From Saccharina japonica (Eukaryota; Sar; Phaeophyceae; Laminariales; Laminariaceae): 64,000 bases of DNA. Under the pieces are notes generated by a model, which searched no databases, was not told where the DNA came from, and saw only the letters and a list, made by a program, of their open reading frames with translations. This document shows, in pieces, positions 46,900-57,600 of this stretch. Made by a program: the position numbers and the translations under genes. Each line of letters begins with the position of its first letter. Within the stretch, counting starts at the first letter, position 1. The DNA lies in the NCBI GenBank assembly GCA_008828725.1, contig MEHQ01000646.1:322960-386959 (forward strand). Direction: 5' to 3'.

Positions 46900-48436
46900 A
46901 GAATGTTGGCTCAAACGTGATAAATTTACCACTACCGTTCAGCACGCTTGGAAACAATTGCACCAGTACTCTGACATACAGCGCCCACTCGCAGTTCATG
47001 TAATTTCCAACTGCTACTTGGCTTCATTGGTCTTAGGGAAGCCCATGAAATAGTCCATGGTCCATGCCAAGCACAACCACCAAATATACCATGGTTAGCC
47101 ATAGAACAACCCCCGGATATCCGACAAGGAACGAGCCATTGCATAGTGTATGGATACAGAAGTTCGTGGAGAAACCTTTGGGGTACGCCAAGGCTAAGCA
47201 CACGGTGGGCGTCATGGTTCACCGCACGAGTTGACCCATGGTCAGTGCCATGGTTTCAGCACGGAGAGCAGCACGGAATGTCCCATGGCTCGGGTAATGT
47301 CATGGCTTTCTGCATGGCACGCGCCATGGAAATCACCGTACCTTCAACTACCGCGGGATGCATATATGTAGATAGCTCCAAAGGGTGTGCTTACCACAAC
47401 GTGTTCAATATATCTTCAATTTTTCAAGGGTTGATCTCCGACCGTTGCCGTATCAGCAGGAACGCGAATAAGGCCGGCGGAATACCAAGGTGGTCTGGGC
47501 GTGCAGTGTTTCTTTGGGATAAGAGGGGGTCGTCAGTTGTTAGCGGCAGAGTAAGGCACGTGATAAAAAGGTACAGTAGAAGTGCACAAAGATATCCCTG
47601 ACTTCCTTTCTCTATATTATTCTAGCAAGTCGCCCGGAACTATCAAATTGATTTCGATAAAAACACGAAATGGCAAACCCCGATGAACAAATAACCACGG
47701 CCTCCGTATACAAAAACCATGTTTCGCTACGTAAGACAGAATGGCACTCCGGCGAGTTTGGGTTAAGGAAACCCGCCATCCAGAAACGATTTTAACGAAA
47801 TAGTGCAGTGCAGACCCCGGTGTACCACGCGTCGCAAAACCTGAAAAAATATTTGTTTCTGAACCTATCGAAACATACCGCTGGGGGTAATGACCCACTC
47901 CGGAGAAACCAGGGCCAGTAGAAAATACAGTATATCAACAGCGATGTACTCAAACGACAGCACCACAAAATAGTACTACAGAGGATTGTACAGGACATAA
48001 GGACGTAGGCTGGGACCACAAAACCGTATGACCGAGATAGGACCGTATTCTACCAGAGGGACAACATACTCGCCGAGACACCTTGTCATTGGTGATACCA
48101 GTTCACTCGAAGCTTGTGCTGGCGAGTCTCTATGCCCTTGGCGACTCGAAACATCGGGTGAAAGGTAACCGCAGACCCGCGGGTAAATGTTCTGCAGGAG
48201 GAATTTCAAAGAACAGAGGAGGAGCACCAAATCAAAATACCTACGACGATACGTAGTGCTTTGTCAAAGCGCGGCGGTGTGGAAAAGTATTACCCTAACC
48301 CTAATTCTAACCCTCCGAAATGGGGGAGACAAACGCATTGAGGTCCATATACTGTACAACACAGCAGCATCACGGATACGCCTACCTACCATACATATAG
48401 CAACACAAGTAGTAGCATAATAGTTCACAGATGCTC
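46900..48436. other. Intergenic; CCATGG-rich 47.05-47.33 kb
   Basis: Around 47058-47330 the words CCATGG / CATGG recur about ten times. No gene is supported. A (CCCTAA)-like tract is at 48293-48316. Confidence 0.5.
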
Positions 48437-49158
48437 CCAGTATACTTCACTTATTGGAGTATCGAGCACATTTCGTACTCCGAGTATTGAGAGTGTAAAA
48501 CGTCATCGCGGTACTGTACTGGTGGTCTAAATGCTGCGAGTACTTGGAGTACGAGCATTACGCTGAAGGTCCTAATATTGTGAGTGTACCGAGATTTTGA
48601 GCAATACAAAAGGACGAGTACAAGCAAGTAGCCGCAGCACAAACACCCGATACTTGGAGTACTCATAAGTACTGCGAGTACTCGCAGTGTATACTCCTGA
48701 AACACGTACTCTACAAAGTAAGTACTTGCCTCCCCCACAAAATTGATTTTCTTCAACTCCTACCCATAAAACCACCTGCGAATGCTTTCTTCAATAAAAT
48801 GGGGATGATATTATCGAAACGGGGTTTTGATGCTTGAACTATACTTCGTATTCGAAGTAGATACTGCGCAGGTTGGGTACTCGCAGTACTCGTAATATCA
48901 ACGGACGAAATACTGCCAGTACTTGGTAGTACCGGCAATACATATAACCCTGACATACTTGAAGTACAGCAGTAGGTATTCCACAGTAGAATCATCGAAC
49001 ATCGAAATACTGTGAGTTCGTATGGTAGTATCCGCCGTACAGAAGCATCGCGAAATACCGCGAGTACTCGCAGTACCCCGCCGTACATGAAGCCCAAATA
49101 CCGTGAGTACCCGAAGCACCTGAAGTATTTCCTCTAGGAAATACTTACTTTACTCCCA
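48437..49158. repeat. Palindrome-array element P, copy 1 (TACTCGNAGTAC words)
   Basis: Begins CCCAGTATACTTCACTTATT, GGAGTATCGAGCACATTTCG, TACTCCGAG and ends ATACTTACTTTACTCCCA. The same opening and closing words bound 63218-63806. Inside are dozens of short GAGTACTCGCAGTAC / TACTTGGAGTAC palindromes in two clusters (48530-48720 and 48840-49135). Confidence 0.65.
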
Positions 49159-49512
49159 GAATTGGACGAGTTTGTGTAGATCTACAGTACAGCAGGACTA
49201 TACTGCTGCCTGCTTCTTGCTGTGCATAGGGTAAAACTTGAAACGGCAAACCGTTGGGTAATAGCCTGCCAGCATAATGAGCGCTTGTTCGGACATCAAC
49301 AGCAGTTCGAAATACCCGGCGGGTTTTGGGCCCTACCCGTACACGAACGAGTAGTGACAGGTCCGGGTGTTACCGGTCGGGTATCCGGGAACATGTTAAG
49401 ACACACAGAACACATCAAAACTAAAATCCACTACTCTGGATAAGTTCCCAATGATGTAAAACATACACGGAACGCCACGGACAAGGTCCGAGGCCGACCC
49501 GAAGCGGCAGTT

Positions 49513-49969
49513 TCAAGCGACTGGGGGGGGGGGGGCAATCGCAAGGGATAGACAAGCCCAATCGAGTGGACCTAGGAGGGGGTGAAGAGCAGCCAGTGCA
49601 GAGAGAGGAGGCGATACGAGTACGGGACGAAACCCCAGGCAGGCTAGTAGTGCGCTACCCTCGTCAGCAGGCCGGGGGTGGGGGCGGGGGACGGCGGGAA
49701 GAGGGGGGCGGGGGTGCAAAGGAGCCAGGGGTAGCGTGCGGGAGCCGGGGGGATCGGGGGAGTGGGGGGGAAGCGCGGGGAGCGGCGGATGGGGGGAAGG
49801 GCACGGGGGAGCGAGCGGGGGAGCGACGGGACGACGGGGGCGGCGAGGGGGGGGGGGAGGAAACGGCCGCAGAGAGGGGGAAGCAGGGAAAGCGCGATTA
49901 ATGCGGCTACCTCGTTTGGCAGCACGGGAGGGGGAGGGGGGCAGGAAAGAGGAGCGGTGGTAAGCCGGG
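49513..49969 (+). pseudogene. Non-LTR retrotransposon, G-rich 5' coding part
   Basis: From 49566 the plus strand encodes MDLGGGEEQPVQREEAIRVR and GRLVVRYPRQQAGG, then a Gly/Arg/Glu-rich low-complexity run interrupted by frame changes (frames 49566-49901, 49736-49963, 49762-50142). The DNA is almost pure purine with many G4-G10 runs, which makes both slippage and G-quadruplex formation likely. The start of the element is not sharply defined; G11 at about 49525-49535 is a candidate boundary. The long Pro-rich minus frame here is the shadow of this purine strand. Confidence 0.6.
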
Positions 49970-50905
49970 GTGGGGGGAGCGGGAGAAACGCGAGAAGTGG
50001 GAGGGGCGGCGGGAGTGGAGAGAACAGGGGGGGCGGGGGGAGCGAGGAGAGCGGGGGGAGCGGAGAGAACAAGGCGGACGGGGGGACAGGGGGGATTGGA
50101 GATGGCGGGGGGGTCGAGGACGGGGACAATGAGCGAACCTAGCAGAGGGGGTGAGGGATATAGGGAGGGTAGAGGAGAAGCGGAAACCGGAAGGACGCGA
50201 ACAAGCGGTGGAGGGGGAAGGGAGGGAGGAGGGGCGAGTCTAAGAAGTGGAGGGAGAGTAGCGGAAATTAACGACAGGGGGTCTAGGACACCAAAGGGAG
50301 AGACTGTGGTGGGAGGATCGTCCATGGCGTCGGAGAGGGGAACAGGGAACGAGACGCGCCCCCGTGCCTTCATTGGCGACACCACATGTGGAGTGGCGTG
50401 CGGGGTCCGCGGTGTAGCACTTCAGCTCGGGCACCGGGCGGTACGTTTTCCATGTGGGCAAGGACGCCACGTGCTCCACGCTCGTTGTGTGGTTGGGGCC
50501 CTTGCGAGGGGCGCGGCTCCGGCACCACTCCGCTGCCCAGTGACCGACTGCAGAGTCACTCATTCCAGAAGAGGCTCACTGGAGGCAGCGGTCCAAGCCG
50601 ACCCGGGGCTTCGCGATCGGGCAGCGCGAATGGGAGGGGGGACCATAGGCGACGAGGACCTACACAGCTGGGGGCTTTGGTACGGATGGGACCAGACCAG
50701 CCTGGGCATAGGGCCACCACTCGATGCCGTTTCCTTGGACAACCTGGGGCAACGTTTCGCAACCGGGAAAAAGGTACAACCGAAGATGGCAGGAGCACAC
50801 GCGCGCCTGAGTATTCATGTGCTTGGCATCCTCAACCACGCTATGGGAGAGCACCGGCCGAACCGGGACTCGGCGACGCCCAACTCGCTACTGCGATTTA
50901 GTTAG
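49970..50905 (+). CDS. Non-LTR retrotransposon ORF with RING-like Cys/His cluster
   Basis: 311 codons. Residues 1-120 are Gly/Arg-rich. At residues 140-194 there is an ordered cluster: C140, C144, C162, H167, H170, C173, C189, C194. The spacing C-x3-C-x17-C-x4-H-x2-H-x2-C-x15-C-x4-C resembles a RING-type cross-brace zinc finger. After it comes a conserved-looking region (TIGDEDLHSWGLWYGWDQTS) ending with RLSIHVLGILNHAMGEH and a TAG. Coding-like sequence resumes at once downstream (50914) in another frame, so the true polypeptide probably continues into the RT and this stop is a decay product. The zinc-finger call is structural inference from spacing; the role (nucleic-acid or protein binding in the retroelement particle) is unknown. 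Confidence 0.6.
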   Translation: MGGAGETREVGGAAGVERTGGAGGARRAGGAERTRRTGGQGGLEMAGGSRTGTMSEPSRGGEGYREGRGEAETGRTRTSGGGGREGGGASLRSGGRVAEINDRGSRTPKGETVVGGSSMASERGTGNETRPRAFIGDTTCGVACGVRGVALQLGHRAVRFPCGQGRHVLHARCVVGALARGAAPAPLRCPVTDCRVTHSRRGSLEAAVQADPGLRDRAARMGGGTIGDEDLHSWGLWYGWDQTSLGIGPPLDAVSLDNLGQRFATGKKVQPKMAGAHARLSIHVLGILNHAMGEHRPNRDSATPNSLLRFS

Positions 50906-50913
50906 GGTACCTC

Positions 50914-51396
50914 ATGCCAGCCCTGCTCCACTCACCGGACGGCCGGATCAAAAGGGGACAGAGGTTCGCGTTGGTGGAGAGCGGGGACATAGTGTTCCTT
51001 CTCCCATTGCTGATAACGTACACCAGGAGAGGGGACTTGAAACAACGGGATGCCGCCCAGGAAGCTTTGGAGAAGGCGAAGCTGGAACGAGCGTCATCAG
51101 CGTGTCGCTACGCGGGAGGGGTCAAAGTGACAGCACGCAACCTTCTGGCAGAGCCTCGATCAGCAGGGAACGAGGAGACGTGAAACACACTGTTGACCAA
51201 GATCCCCCTCGAAGACCATGCTGCCGTGTCCGCGGCGGCGGCGGCTGCAGTGCGGGCGAGCGCCACCGAGGTGGAATATGGAAATGCTCCCCTGTGGCGC
51301 CCAGACGATGCGTACGCCTCCGAGGTGCTCTTCGGCGTCATCATCTCCCACAGCACCCTCTCAGGCCCCGGAAACCATGGTCAATGATTTTCTCAT
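50914..51396 (+). pseudogene. Non-LTR retrotransposon, linker between zinc finger and RT
   Basis: 50914-51183 encodes MPALLHSPDGRIKRGQRFAL, VESGDIVFLLPLLITYTRRG and a helical segment rich in Ala/Glu/Lys (DAAQEALEKAKLERASSACR), then a TGA. The next block, 51193-51387 (KIPLEDHAAVSAAAAAAVRA ... PLWRPDDAYASEVLFGVI), continues the protein in the same frame after a few bases and shifts again near 51390. The fragments are colinear with the RT that follows, so they form one degraded polyprotein. Confidence 0.6.
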
Positions 51397-52138
51397 TTGC
51401 AATCCATTATCCATACGCACATCGGGGGGGAGGAGAACGGAAGGGGCATGGCAGCCTTCTGGTGGAGAATCGTCGACGAGTCCGACTCGTACCCGCCAGA
51501 ATTCTGGCAGCTCTTCTTGCAGTCGATCCTCACTGCGTTGGGGGGAAAATGCCGGCCGGTCTGCGTAGGCATGACATGGAAGAGGCTCATCACCGCAGGG
51601 GCTATGCGACAGTGGCGGCCGCGGTTGGAGGAGGTAAACCGAGAGGTGAGGCAGTTTGGGGTCGCCGTACCCGGCGGAGTGGAACATATGGGACTGAGGG
51701 CTAGGACGCTACACGAGACGGGCAACTGGTTCGTTTTCACGGACTGCTCCAACGCCTTCAACTCCGTCAAAAGGACGGCAGTGCTACAAAAGGTGGCAAA
51801 CTGCGTGCCAGCGCTCACGCCGTTAGTGGCCAAGTGCTACGGCACAAGACCAGCCGACGTGTTTTTCCGGGTGGACTCAGGGAAGGCCACGAAGACCGCT
51901 TGCACAAGTGGTGTCCAGCAAGGGGACTCCATGGGACCGGCAATGTTCTGCCTGACGTTGCGACCGGGGCTGAAGCGATTCCGACAGGAATTCGAGGGAT
52001 AAGATGTGGAAGCCTTGGCATACATGGATGATGTCTCTCTAGGCCTTACGTGGATCACGGCCAACACGGTTAGAGCATTCGCCTCCCTCGCCGAGAGCTA
52101 GATGGCATCGGTATTGTGGTCGAACCCCGCCAAAAACA
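51397..52138 (+). pseudogene. Non-LTR reverse transcriptase, nonsense codon before YMDD
   Basis: 51397-52002 encodes the palm and fingers of a LINE-type RT: AFWWRIVDESDSYPPEFWQL, CRPVCVGMTWKRLITAGAMR, motif A FTDCSNAFNSV (around residues 113-123) and motif B SGVQQGDSMGPAMF (around 173-186). A TAA at 52000-52002 stops the frame. Six codons later, still in the same frame, comes AYMDDVSLGL, the catalytic YXDD motif C (Y-M-D-D at 52021-52032). A further stop or shift follows near 52100. The catalytic residues are thus intact but separated by one nonsense codon. The RT family is certain from the A-B-C motif order. Confidence 0.85.
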
Positions 52139-53050
52139 GTGGCACTACCACCCAAAGGGCACTCCCCGACGGCGGAGGAGATTTCGCTGGTGGACAGCGT
52201 TGACGTCCACATCGCAGACGACGGAGGGGTGACGGCGGTGGGTGTCCCGGTCGGCACGGAAGAATACGTGCGGGGGGCAGCAATAGAAGAAGTGCGAGAT
52301 GGAGGCGCGGACCGCCTTGCGCGCTGCCTCGCCAACATGTCCGATAACAAGCAGCGGCCCTCATCGCCGTCGAATCGCTCGGGCAACGGACGAGCTACCT
52401 CGAAAGGGCTCTGGACCCGGGGCTGTCCGTCGAAGCGTGTAGAAGGGCAGACAACGGGGCGCAGTGGGCGTACGAGAAAGTCCTCGAGCTACCGGAGCGG
52501 TGGAGGCACAGTCGTTATTCCAGGAGGGGTGCCTGGATAGCCGGCTGACTCTCAAACATTACCAGCAGGCCCAAGCACGCCTTTCTACGGGAGCGGGAGG
52601 GTTAGGGCTGCCGTCGACAGAAGAGAGGAGAATGCCTGCCTAAATTAGAAGCAGGGCGGGGATCCTGCCGGAAGTTCTAGCAGACCTCACAGGCGCGATA
52701 GGAGACAAAAGTAAGAAGGGGGCTCCCGGAATTGAGCATCATTGCTCAGCTAGGAAAACGCTTGCGGGACCGGGACACATGGGGGGAGACCACGGAAGAT
52801 ATGGCGGACATCGTCCCTGAATCTTGGCTGGAATGGGTTCTAGGGGCAGAGGGGGACCTAGCCCCAGAGGCCGACATGCTGGCTGACATGACGCCGAATC
52901 CTAACCAATTCCCGGAAAGCCCAACAGAAGCTGGTCAAGCTGGTGAATCAGGGCCGGCACGCTGCCCACACTGCTTCGCTGCAGGAGCTACCGGAGACGG
53001 CACGCCTCCCCGAACCAGGCGACTCGCTGAGGGGGTCCGGGACCAAGACC
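52139..53050 (+). pseudogene. Non-LTR retrotransposon, RT thumb and linker
   Basis: 52139-52540 encodes MALPPKGHSPTAEEISLVDS, GGVTAVGVPVGTEEYV (the GXPXG step common after the YXDD domain in non-LTR RTs) and GGADRLARCLANMSDNKQ, then shifts frame; the other frame continues SLGQRTSYLERALDPGLSVE and AQWAYEKVLELPE. 52732-53070 gives a further in-element segment (IIAQLGKRLRDRDTWGETTE). Several frameshifts. Confidence 0.6.
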
Positions 53051-53910
53051 TTCGCCAAGGCTCATTATAGGAGCCTACGGGGGGCAGGAGCCACGGTAAA
53101 CGTTCGGGCGAGGCCAACGGATTCACTCCGTGTCATACCCGCAGCAGAGTTCATGGGCATGGGAAGACATTTCATTGGGATCGAGGAGCACGTGGCAGTG
53201 AGATGGCCCTTCTGCGATTCAGTCGACGTGGACACCCGCCTCGCACGCATCTGTCCCAGAGCAGAGGCGGAAGCCAATCAGCACCAGCCACTCGTCCACA
53301 CGATGTCCCGCACATTGAAGCGTCTGGGAATTCAACACCAAGTGGAGAGCGGCGAACCATTCACCGTAGACCGAAATCTGGAGGGACATTGTAGTCAGGA
53401 GAGGAAGTCTCCGGGACGCTCCAAACAGGGAGTACAGAGAAAAGTCCACCCTGCTGGACGTCACCCATGCTGACCCTCAAGCGCAGGCACACCTGCGAGG
53501 GGGCAGTGTTGATCGTGATGGATCAGCTGCTTTTATCTCCGAGGCGCGCAAACGCCAACACTACGCTTGTCCGGGACATGTGTCCTTCGACGAACGGAGT
53601 CACAAACTTGCCACTTTAGCGGTGGAAAGCTTTGGGCGTCTCGGGGTAGAGGGCAGTAAATTTATCGACCAGCTGGCAGCTAGTAGTGTCGTGGAGAGGG
53701 GGGGGCGATGTGTCGATGGCAAGGAAAGGGGCAGTGAAGGAAAGCCTGCTACAAATCGTCTTGGTGACCACACAGGTCGCCATTCCGAGGAGGGTGTCGC
53801 GCCTCAAACTCCAGCTTGGGGACCGCGAGGAAGCGAGCAGCAGCAGGGGGGAGGGGGTGACAGACTCACACCGATGGCGTGGGAATGGAGCTTGGATGCG
53901 GCTTAGGACT
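53051..53910 (+). pseudogene. Non-LTR retrotransposon, C-terminal domain
   Basis: Colinear fragments give a C-terminal region with FIGIEEHVAVRWPFCDSVDV at 53172, then LLDVTHADPQAQAHL at about 53450-53490, KRQHYACPGHVSFDERSHKL and ATLAVESFGRLGVEGSKF at 53545-53680. Next come MARKGAVKESLLQIVLVTTQ (53700-53770) and a terminal PMAWEWSLDAA before TAG at about 53906. A D-x-T motif followed by Tyr/His and an A-V-E-x-F-G-R-x-G block is the pattern I associate with the C-terminal restriction-like nuclease module of some non-LTR elements. That assignment is inference; an active site cannot be judged in this broken copy. Confidence 0.55.
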
Positions 53911-54073
53911 TAAGAATAGAACGTAAAAAGTGCATATTGAGAAGAAGGAGGGAGCAAGGACAACAAATGGAGTACTGTGGATAAAGCTTAACGGGAAGTA
54001 GACATAGGAGGAAGTTAGACTTTGCCCATAGGTTCCCTTTGTTTCCGTGGTTTTTTGCTTTCGGGAATGTTAT

Positions 54074-54131
54074 GAGTGATCAACGTTGAAGCTCATGCTG
54101 CACATTGTCGGATGGCAAAGATGATAATATG
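54074..54131 (+). repeat. Probable 3' end of the non-LTR retrotransposon
   Basis: GTTGAAGCTCATGCTGCACA and TTGTCGGATGGCAAAGATGA followed by TAATATG lie about 170 bp past the last codon of the element. The same block, followed by ATAATAATA, stands alone at 38132-38190. A shared terminus with a short A/T-rich simple tail is what truncated LINE insertions look like. Confidence 0.55.
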
Positions 54132-56597
54132 AATGGTAAAATATATGGATTTACGAATATTTAATATTTGTTTCAGCTAGTAGCGAGCGGTCTGAATACC
54201 GGATAAATCCTCCGGATCAACAAGATATCCGTCGAATTAAGAATATATGCAGGAGCGAGCAAGCGGTCTGGATACCTTCCCCATCACAAGATGTTCGTAC
54301 ATAATGGCTTTCTGCAACAACAAGTTTCTTGTTTCGAAATGTGGCTATGGGGGGAAAACAAACCGGTAAAAATGACTTGGATAACGTATAGTATGTTCTC
54401 TGATGTTAAGTACGTCGTAGCTCAAAAGTAAAACCTCATACAAAACAAATACCAGGAAACGTAAATAAGGCGTTGACCAAAACAGTAGTGAATGTTAGGG
54501 ACACAACGCCACCCACAGAGGCCCAGGCGCGCGGAAGACCGTCTTTGCTACACTCAAGCACTCTACAGGCATCTACAGCCGACGTCCCTGGCTCTCTAGA
54601 CGGCGGTCTGCCGTTCGGCGACGGCTAGCAAGCTGACTGCCTACCACACACCGGCGAAATATCCCCTGCCTCAAAACACAAGTGTTTAATCCGTACTGGC
54701 AGAAATCCAGCCTTGGCCAGCTGTCCTGTTTTCTTTTATTGCTGTAGGCGTCCTGATCTACTGCTGGTCTTATTTTATAAAGCATAAGTAGAAGAAAAAG
54801 CAGAGGCCTCCGTTCTATACTGCTGTGTTATATGCAACAAGTGGGTCCTTTCAAGACGAAGTTCAAGATATCTCGGTAAAAGGTTGCACAAAATTATGTA
54901 GGTCTGTGTCATGGGTTACGAGAGCGGTACCTATATCGATTAAATTTGATCGCAGCACCAACGCGAGCTATCTCGACTCGCCACCCACACTACTTACGCT
55001 CGCCACCTAGACGACGGACCTACATCATGTCTCAAGAGCTACGAACGGGGCCAAGCGCCCCTCACCTCTGCCCCAGGGAAATGCCTACCTCGCTCCGAGC
55101 CGCGTAATAGATTCAAACTGCTCCTGCTGTGTTGTATAGTAGCAGCCCCAACAAAAAGCAAAGCAAAGCTTCCACATAACAGCCTTTGACCAGTTCTTGG
55201 CGTTTGCGCCACACGCAACGCTGGAAGATGAGCTTTGGCGTAGAAGGCCCGTCTCTGTCTCCGCTATATCCCTGATTGCGGCCTCACCGTCAAAGAAAGT
55301 GCCCCGCCGATTCCATCGCATTTGGACGTAGTCACGCTTGGCACGAGTTGTGTTTTACGGCATTTTGTGTTTTATGCTACTGTTAGTGTCGCGTAGCGCG
55401 TGCTAGTTGTAGTTTACATGGCCGTGTACACGCTATTGATAAGGATTAACACTACAGTACATGTCACAGAGGGTACGTTTAGTCTAGGCCGATGGGCTCG
55501 AAAATCGACTTTCCATTGGTGAGGCTCACGTCTATTCGACTGGAAAATGTGACACTCGCTGATTTAAACCCGCTCGTGCACAGCAGTGTTGACAGTATAA
55601 CATACAAAAAAACAAGCGGAACCAATACAGCAGTATGTTCCCAAACTATGAATACAAAATATGTTCCAACAGTTTTCCTTGTGAAGCAGAGTCTTGTTCG
55701 GGCCGTTCTGGGCCTTACTCTCACCTCCAAACAAGGCCAATCACGATATGGCGAATAATATTGAAACCGGACTTCGAGATCTCGAGCACATCATAGCGCT
55801 TCGCGGCTTTTCCGTTTTCTTGGGTCATATGTTCTCAATGTTCCACAGAATAACACTGAAACCGGACTTCGCTTCCCCTAGACTCGGCCGGCAAGACTTG
55901 GACCCTCAGCTAAATCTAGGCAATATGTTGTGCCCCCTGCTTCAGTCCTGGAAGTATCAAGGTAATCCAGGATGCACCGCATGACCCTTTTCAGATGTCA
56001 ACCGCACAATTCCCCTCCTATTCCAACCAAGTACCCGCATATCACGTTCTTCGACAACTGCCCGTCCAACTTATTGGTCCCAGTTTGCTCATCGTTTCCC
56101 ATTTCCACAAGCACGACATCGAGCAAACTTAACCTATGTATGCTGCATTACACCCAGACAACAATGGCCCTTATTTGCATCACACCGCTTAACGCTATTG
56201 CAACTGCCCACTTGCCCTTAGACGTAAGCTGCCTGGGACAGGAATGCAACATATGAAGCAAGTGAAAGCAAGGTTTTAATTGTACTTATTTGTGATGCCA
56301 TCTCCAAATTATCGCGTCTGGATGGGAGGTCAGTATCGTCGGATAAACCTTTCGCTCTCACGACCGCACTACAGACCCCCAACCGCACCATCTGCACGTC
56401 AACAGGTAGCCTTTGCCTTGATAAGAGGCGAGGAAAGACGGCAGCACAAAGCTAACCTAAGCCCATATATGCCCCACACGTGCCCGTGCCAACGACAGGC
56501 CCCGCACTAGTCGGGGCGGCCTAGCTGCAGACATGCTGCAGACATTCGCGGAATGCGAAGGAGTCCTCTAACGTTAGCAGCTTTGTTATGTGGTTCA
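54132..56597. other. Intergenic downstream of ROCO-like gene; one weak exon candidate
   Basis: The minus frame 55321-55085 (MRWNRRGTFFDGEAAIRDIA, TTQQEQFESITRLGA) starts with ATG and ends with GCGAG/GTAGGC, a possible donor, so it could be a first exon; nothing downstream confirms it. Other frames show no motif. Confidence 0.35.
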
Positions 56598-56843
56598 TTA
56601 TGCTGCATCGAGCCAGGCCTGCTCCTGCCCTTTCAATACCCACTGCGCCTCGCCGTCTCCAGTACGGGCTTGAACCTTTGCCATCACTTGTTCGAAATAC
56701 ACGAACGTAGCAGCGCTTGGAGGGGCGTGGCCATTCTTGTGTGCATTTTTCCTCCCCTCGCTGGTGGCGGACAAAGCCTTGGCTTCCATTCCGTGCACCA
56801 CTGTCCGCAAGTGCTTGTACGCGGTTTCCTTCGAATACTGGTT
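56598..56843 (-). CDS. Probable last exon of the ROCO-like gene
   Basis: 246 nt, 81 codons plus TAA, phase 0, acceptor CGACGTTTGAAG behind a C/T-rich tract. It encodes NQYSKETAYKHLRTVVHGME, AAKALS-type Lys/Ala-rich text and FVYFEQVMAKVQARTGDGEA, ending KGQEQAWLDAA. Phase matches the donor at 60323. The link across a 3.5-kb intron full of repeats is inference; the exon could belong to another gene. Confidence 0.5.
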   Translation of the reverse strand, partial: NQYSKETAYKHLRTVVHGMEAKALSATSEGRKNAHKNGHAPPSAATFVYFEQVMAKVQARTGDGEAQWVLKGQEQAWLDAA

Positions 56844-57195
56844 CTTCAAACGTCGCACAGACGGCGGACAGTGCGTGGAGAGGGGGAAGGTAAGCCGAAA
56901 CTCTCTTAAGATCAGGACTCGCAAAAACAGCGACCGAATGTAGTGTCTAAACGCCACAACTTAGTGGGCTACATAACAACATCATGGATGCGTTATGGTA
57001 GATCACGGTTGCCGATATCACGGGAACGGGAGACGTGTGACAATGAACAACGTGTATGTGCCTACGCGTCATTCTAACTATACAGAACTCGGCACCACTC
57101 AAAAACGTAAGAACTTATTATTCTGAATCTGGCTCGAATTGCTATGTTAAGTTACTACGTGAGGCAGGGTGCGTCCGACCCCAATTGTGGTACCA

Positions 57196-57600
57196 AAGGA
57201 TAGGTTTGTTCGTACACGCAGTATCGGCCTCCGCTACCGGAGTGTCCAAAGAGCTAACCGTTGTTTATTGAACCTATAGAGAATTTGACGTGTCAGCATC
57301 GGGGATTGGGGATCATAGAATAGTAGATACATTTGGGACACTGGGACCCTAAATATCCAGTACAGTAGTAGTAGTATGTTACGAGCGCACGCGTTGACAC
57401 ACCGACGACGGCCACCAGCGAGTCACAGGGATGTCTCGCGGGAAAAGCAGGCAGACATCAGGAAGTAGGTTCACGCGTTGACACACCGACGACGGCCACC
57501 AGCGAGTCACAGGGATGTCTCGCGGCAAAAGCAGGCAGACATCAGGAAGTCGGTTGACTAGCCAACGAAGACTGACGCTTGAGCCTTCAAGCCTGACGTT
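57196..57600. repeat. Duplicated block B, copy 1
   Basis: GGTTTGTTCGTACACGCAGT, TACCGGAGTGTCCAA, CAGCATCGGGGATTGG, GGACACTGGGACCCTAAATA, then the 84-bp unit and TAGCCAACGAAGACTGACGC. Repeated at 59551-59850. Confidence 0.85.
57391..57558. repeat. Tandem 84-bp repeat, two copies
   Basis: 57391-57474 and 57475-57558 are ~97% identical (GCGTTGACACACCGACGACG to CAGGCAGACATCAGGAAGT). A third single copy is at 59738-59821, where it follows the same upstream block as here. Confidence 0.9.

Noticed and set aside
49513-50385. 290-codon Pro-rich minus-strand open frame
   Set aside because: It is the antisense shadow of the G-rich purine strand that encodes the retrotransposon's Gly/Arg-rich region.
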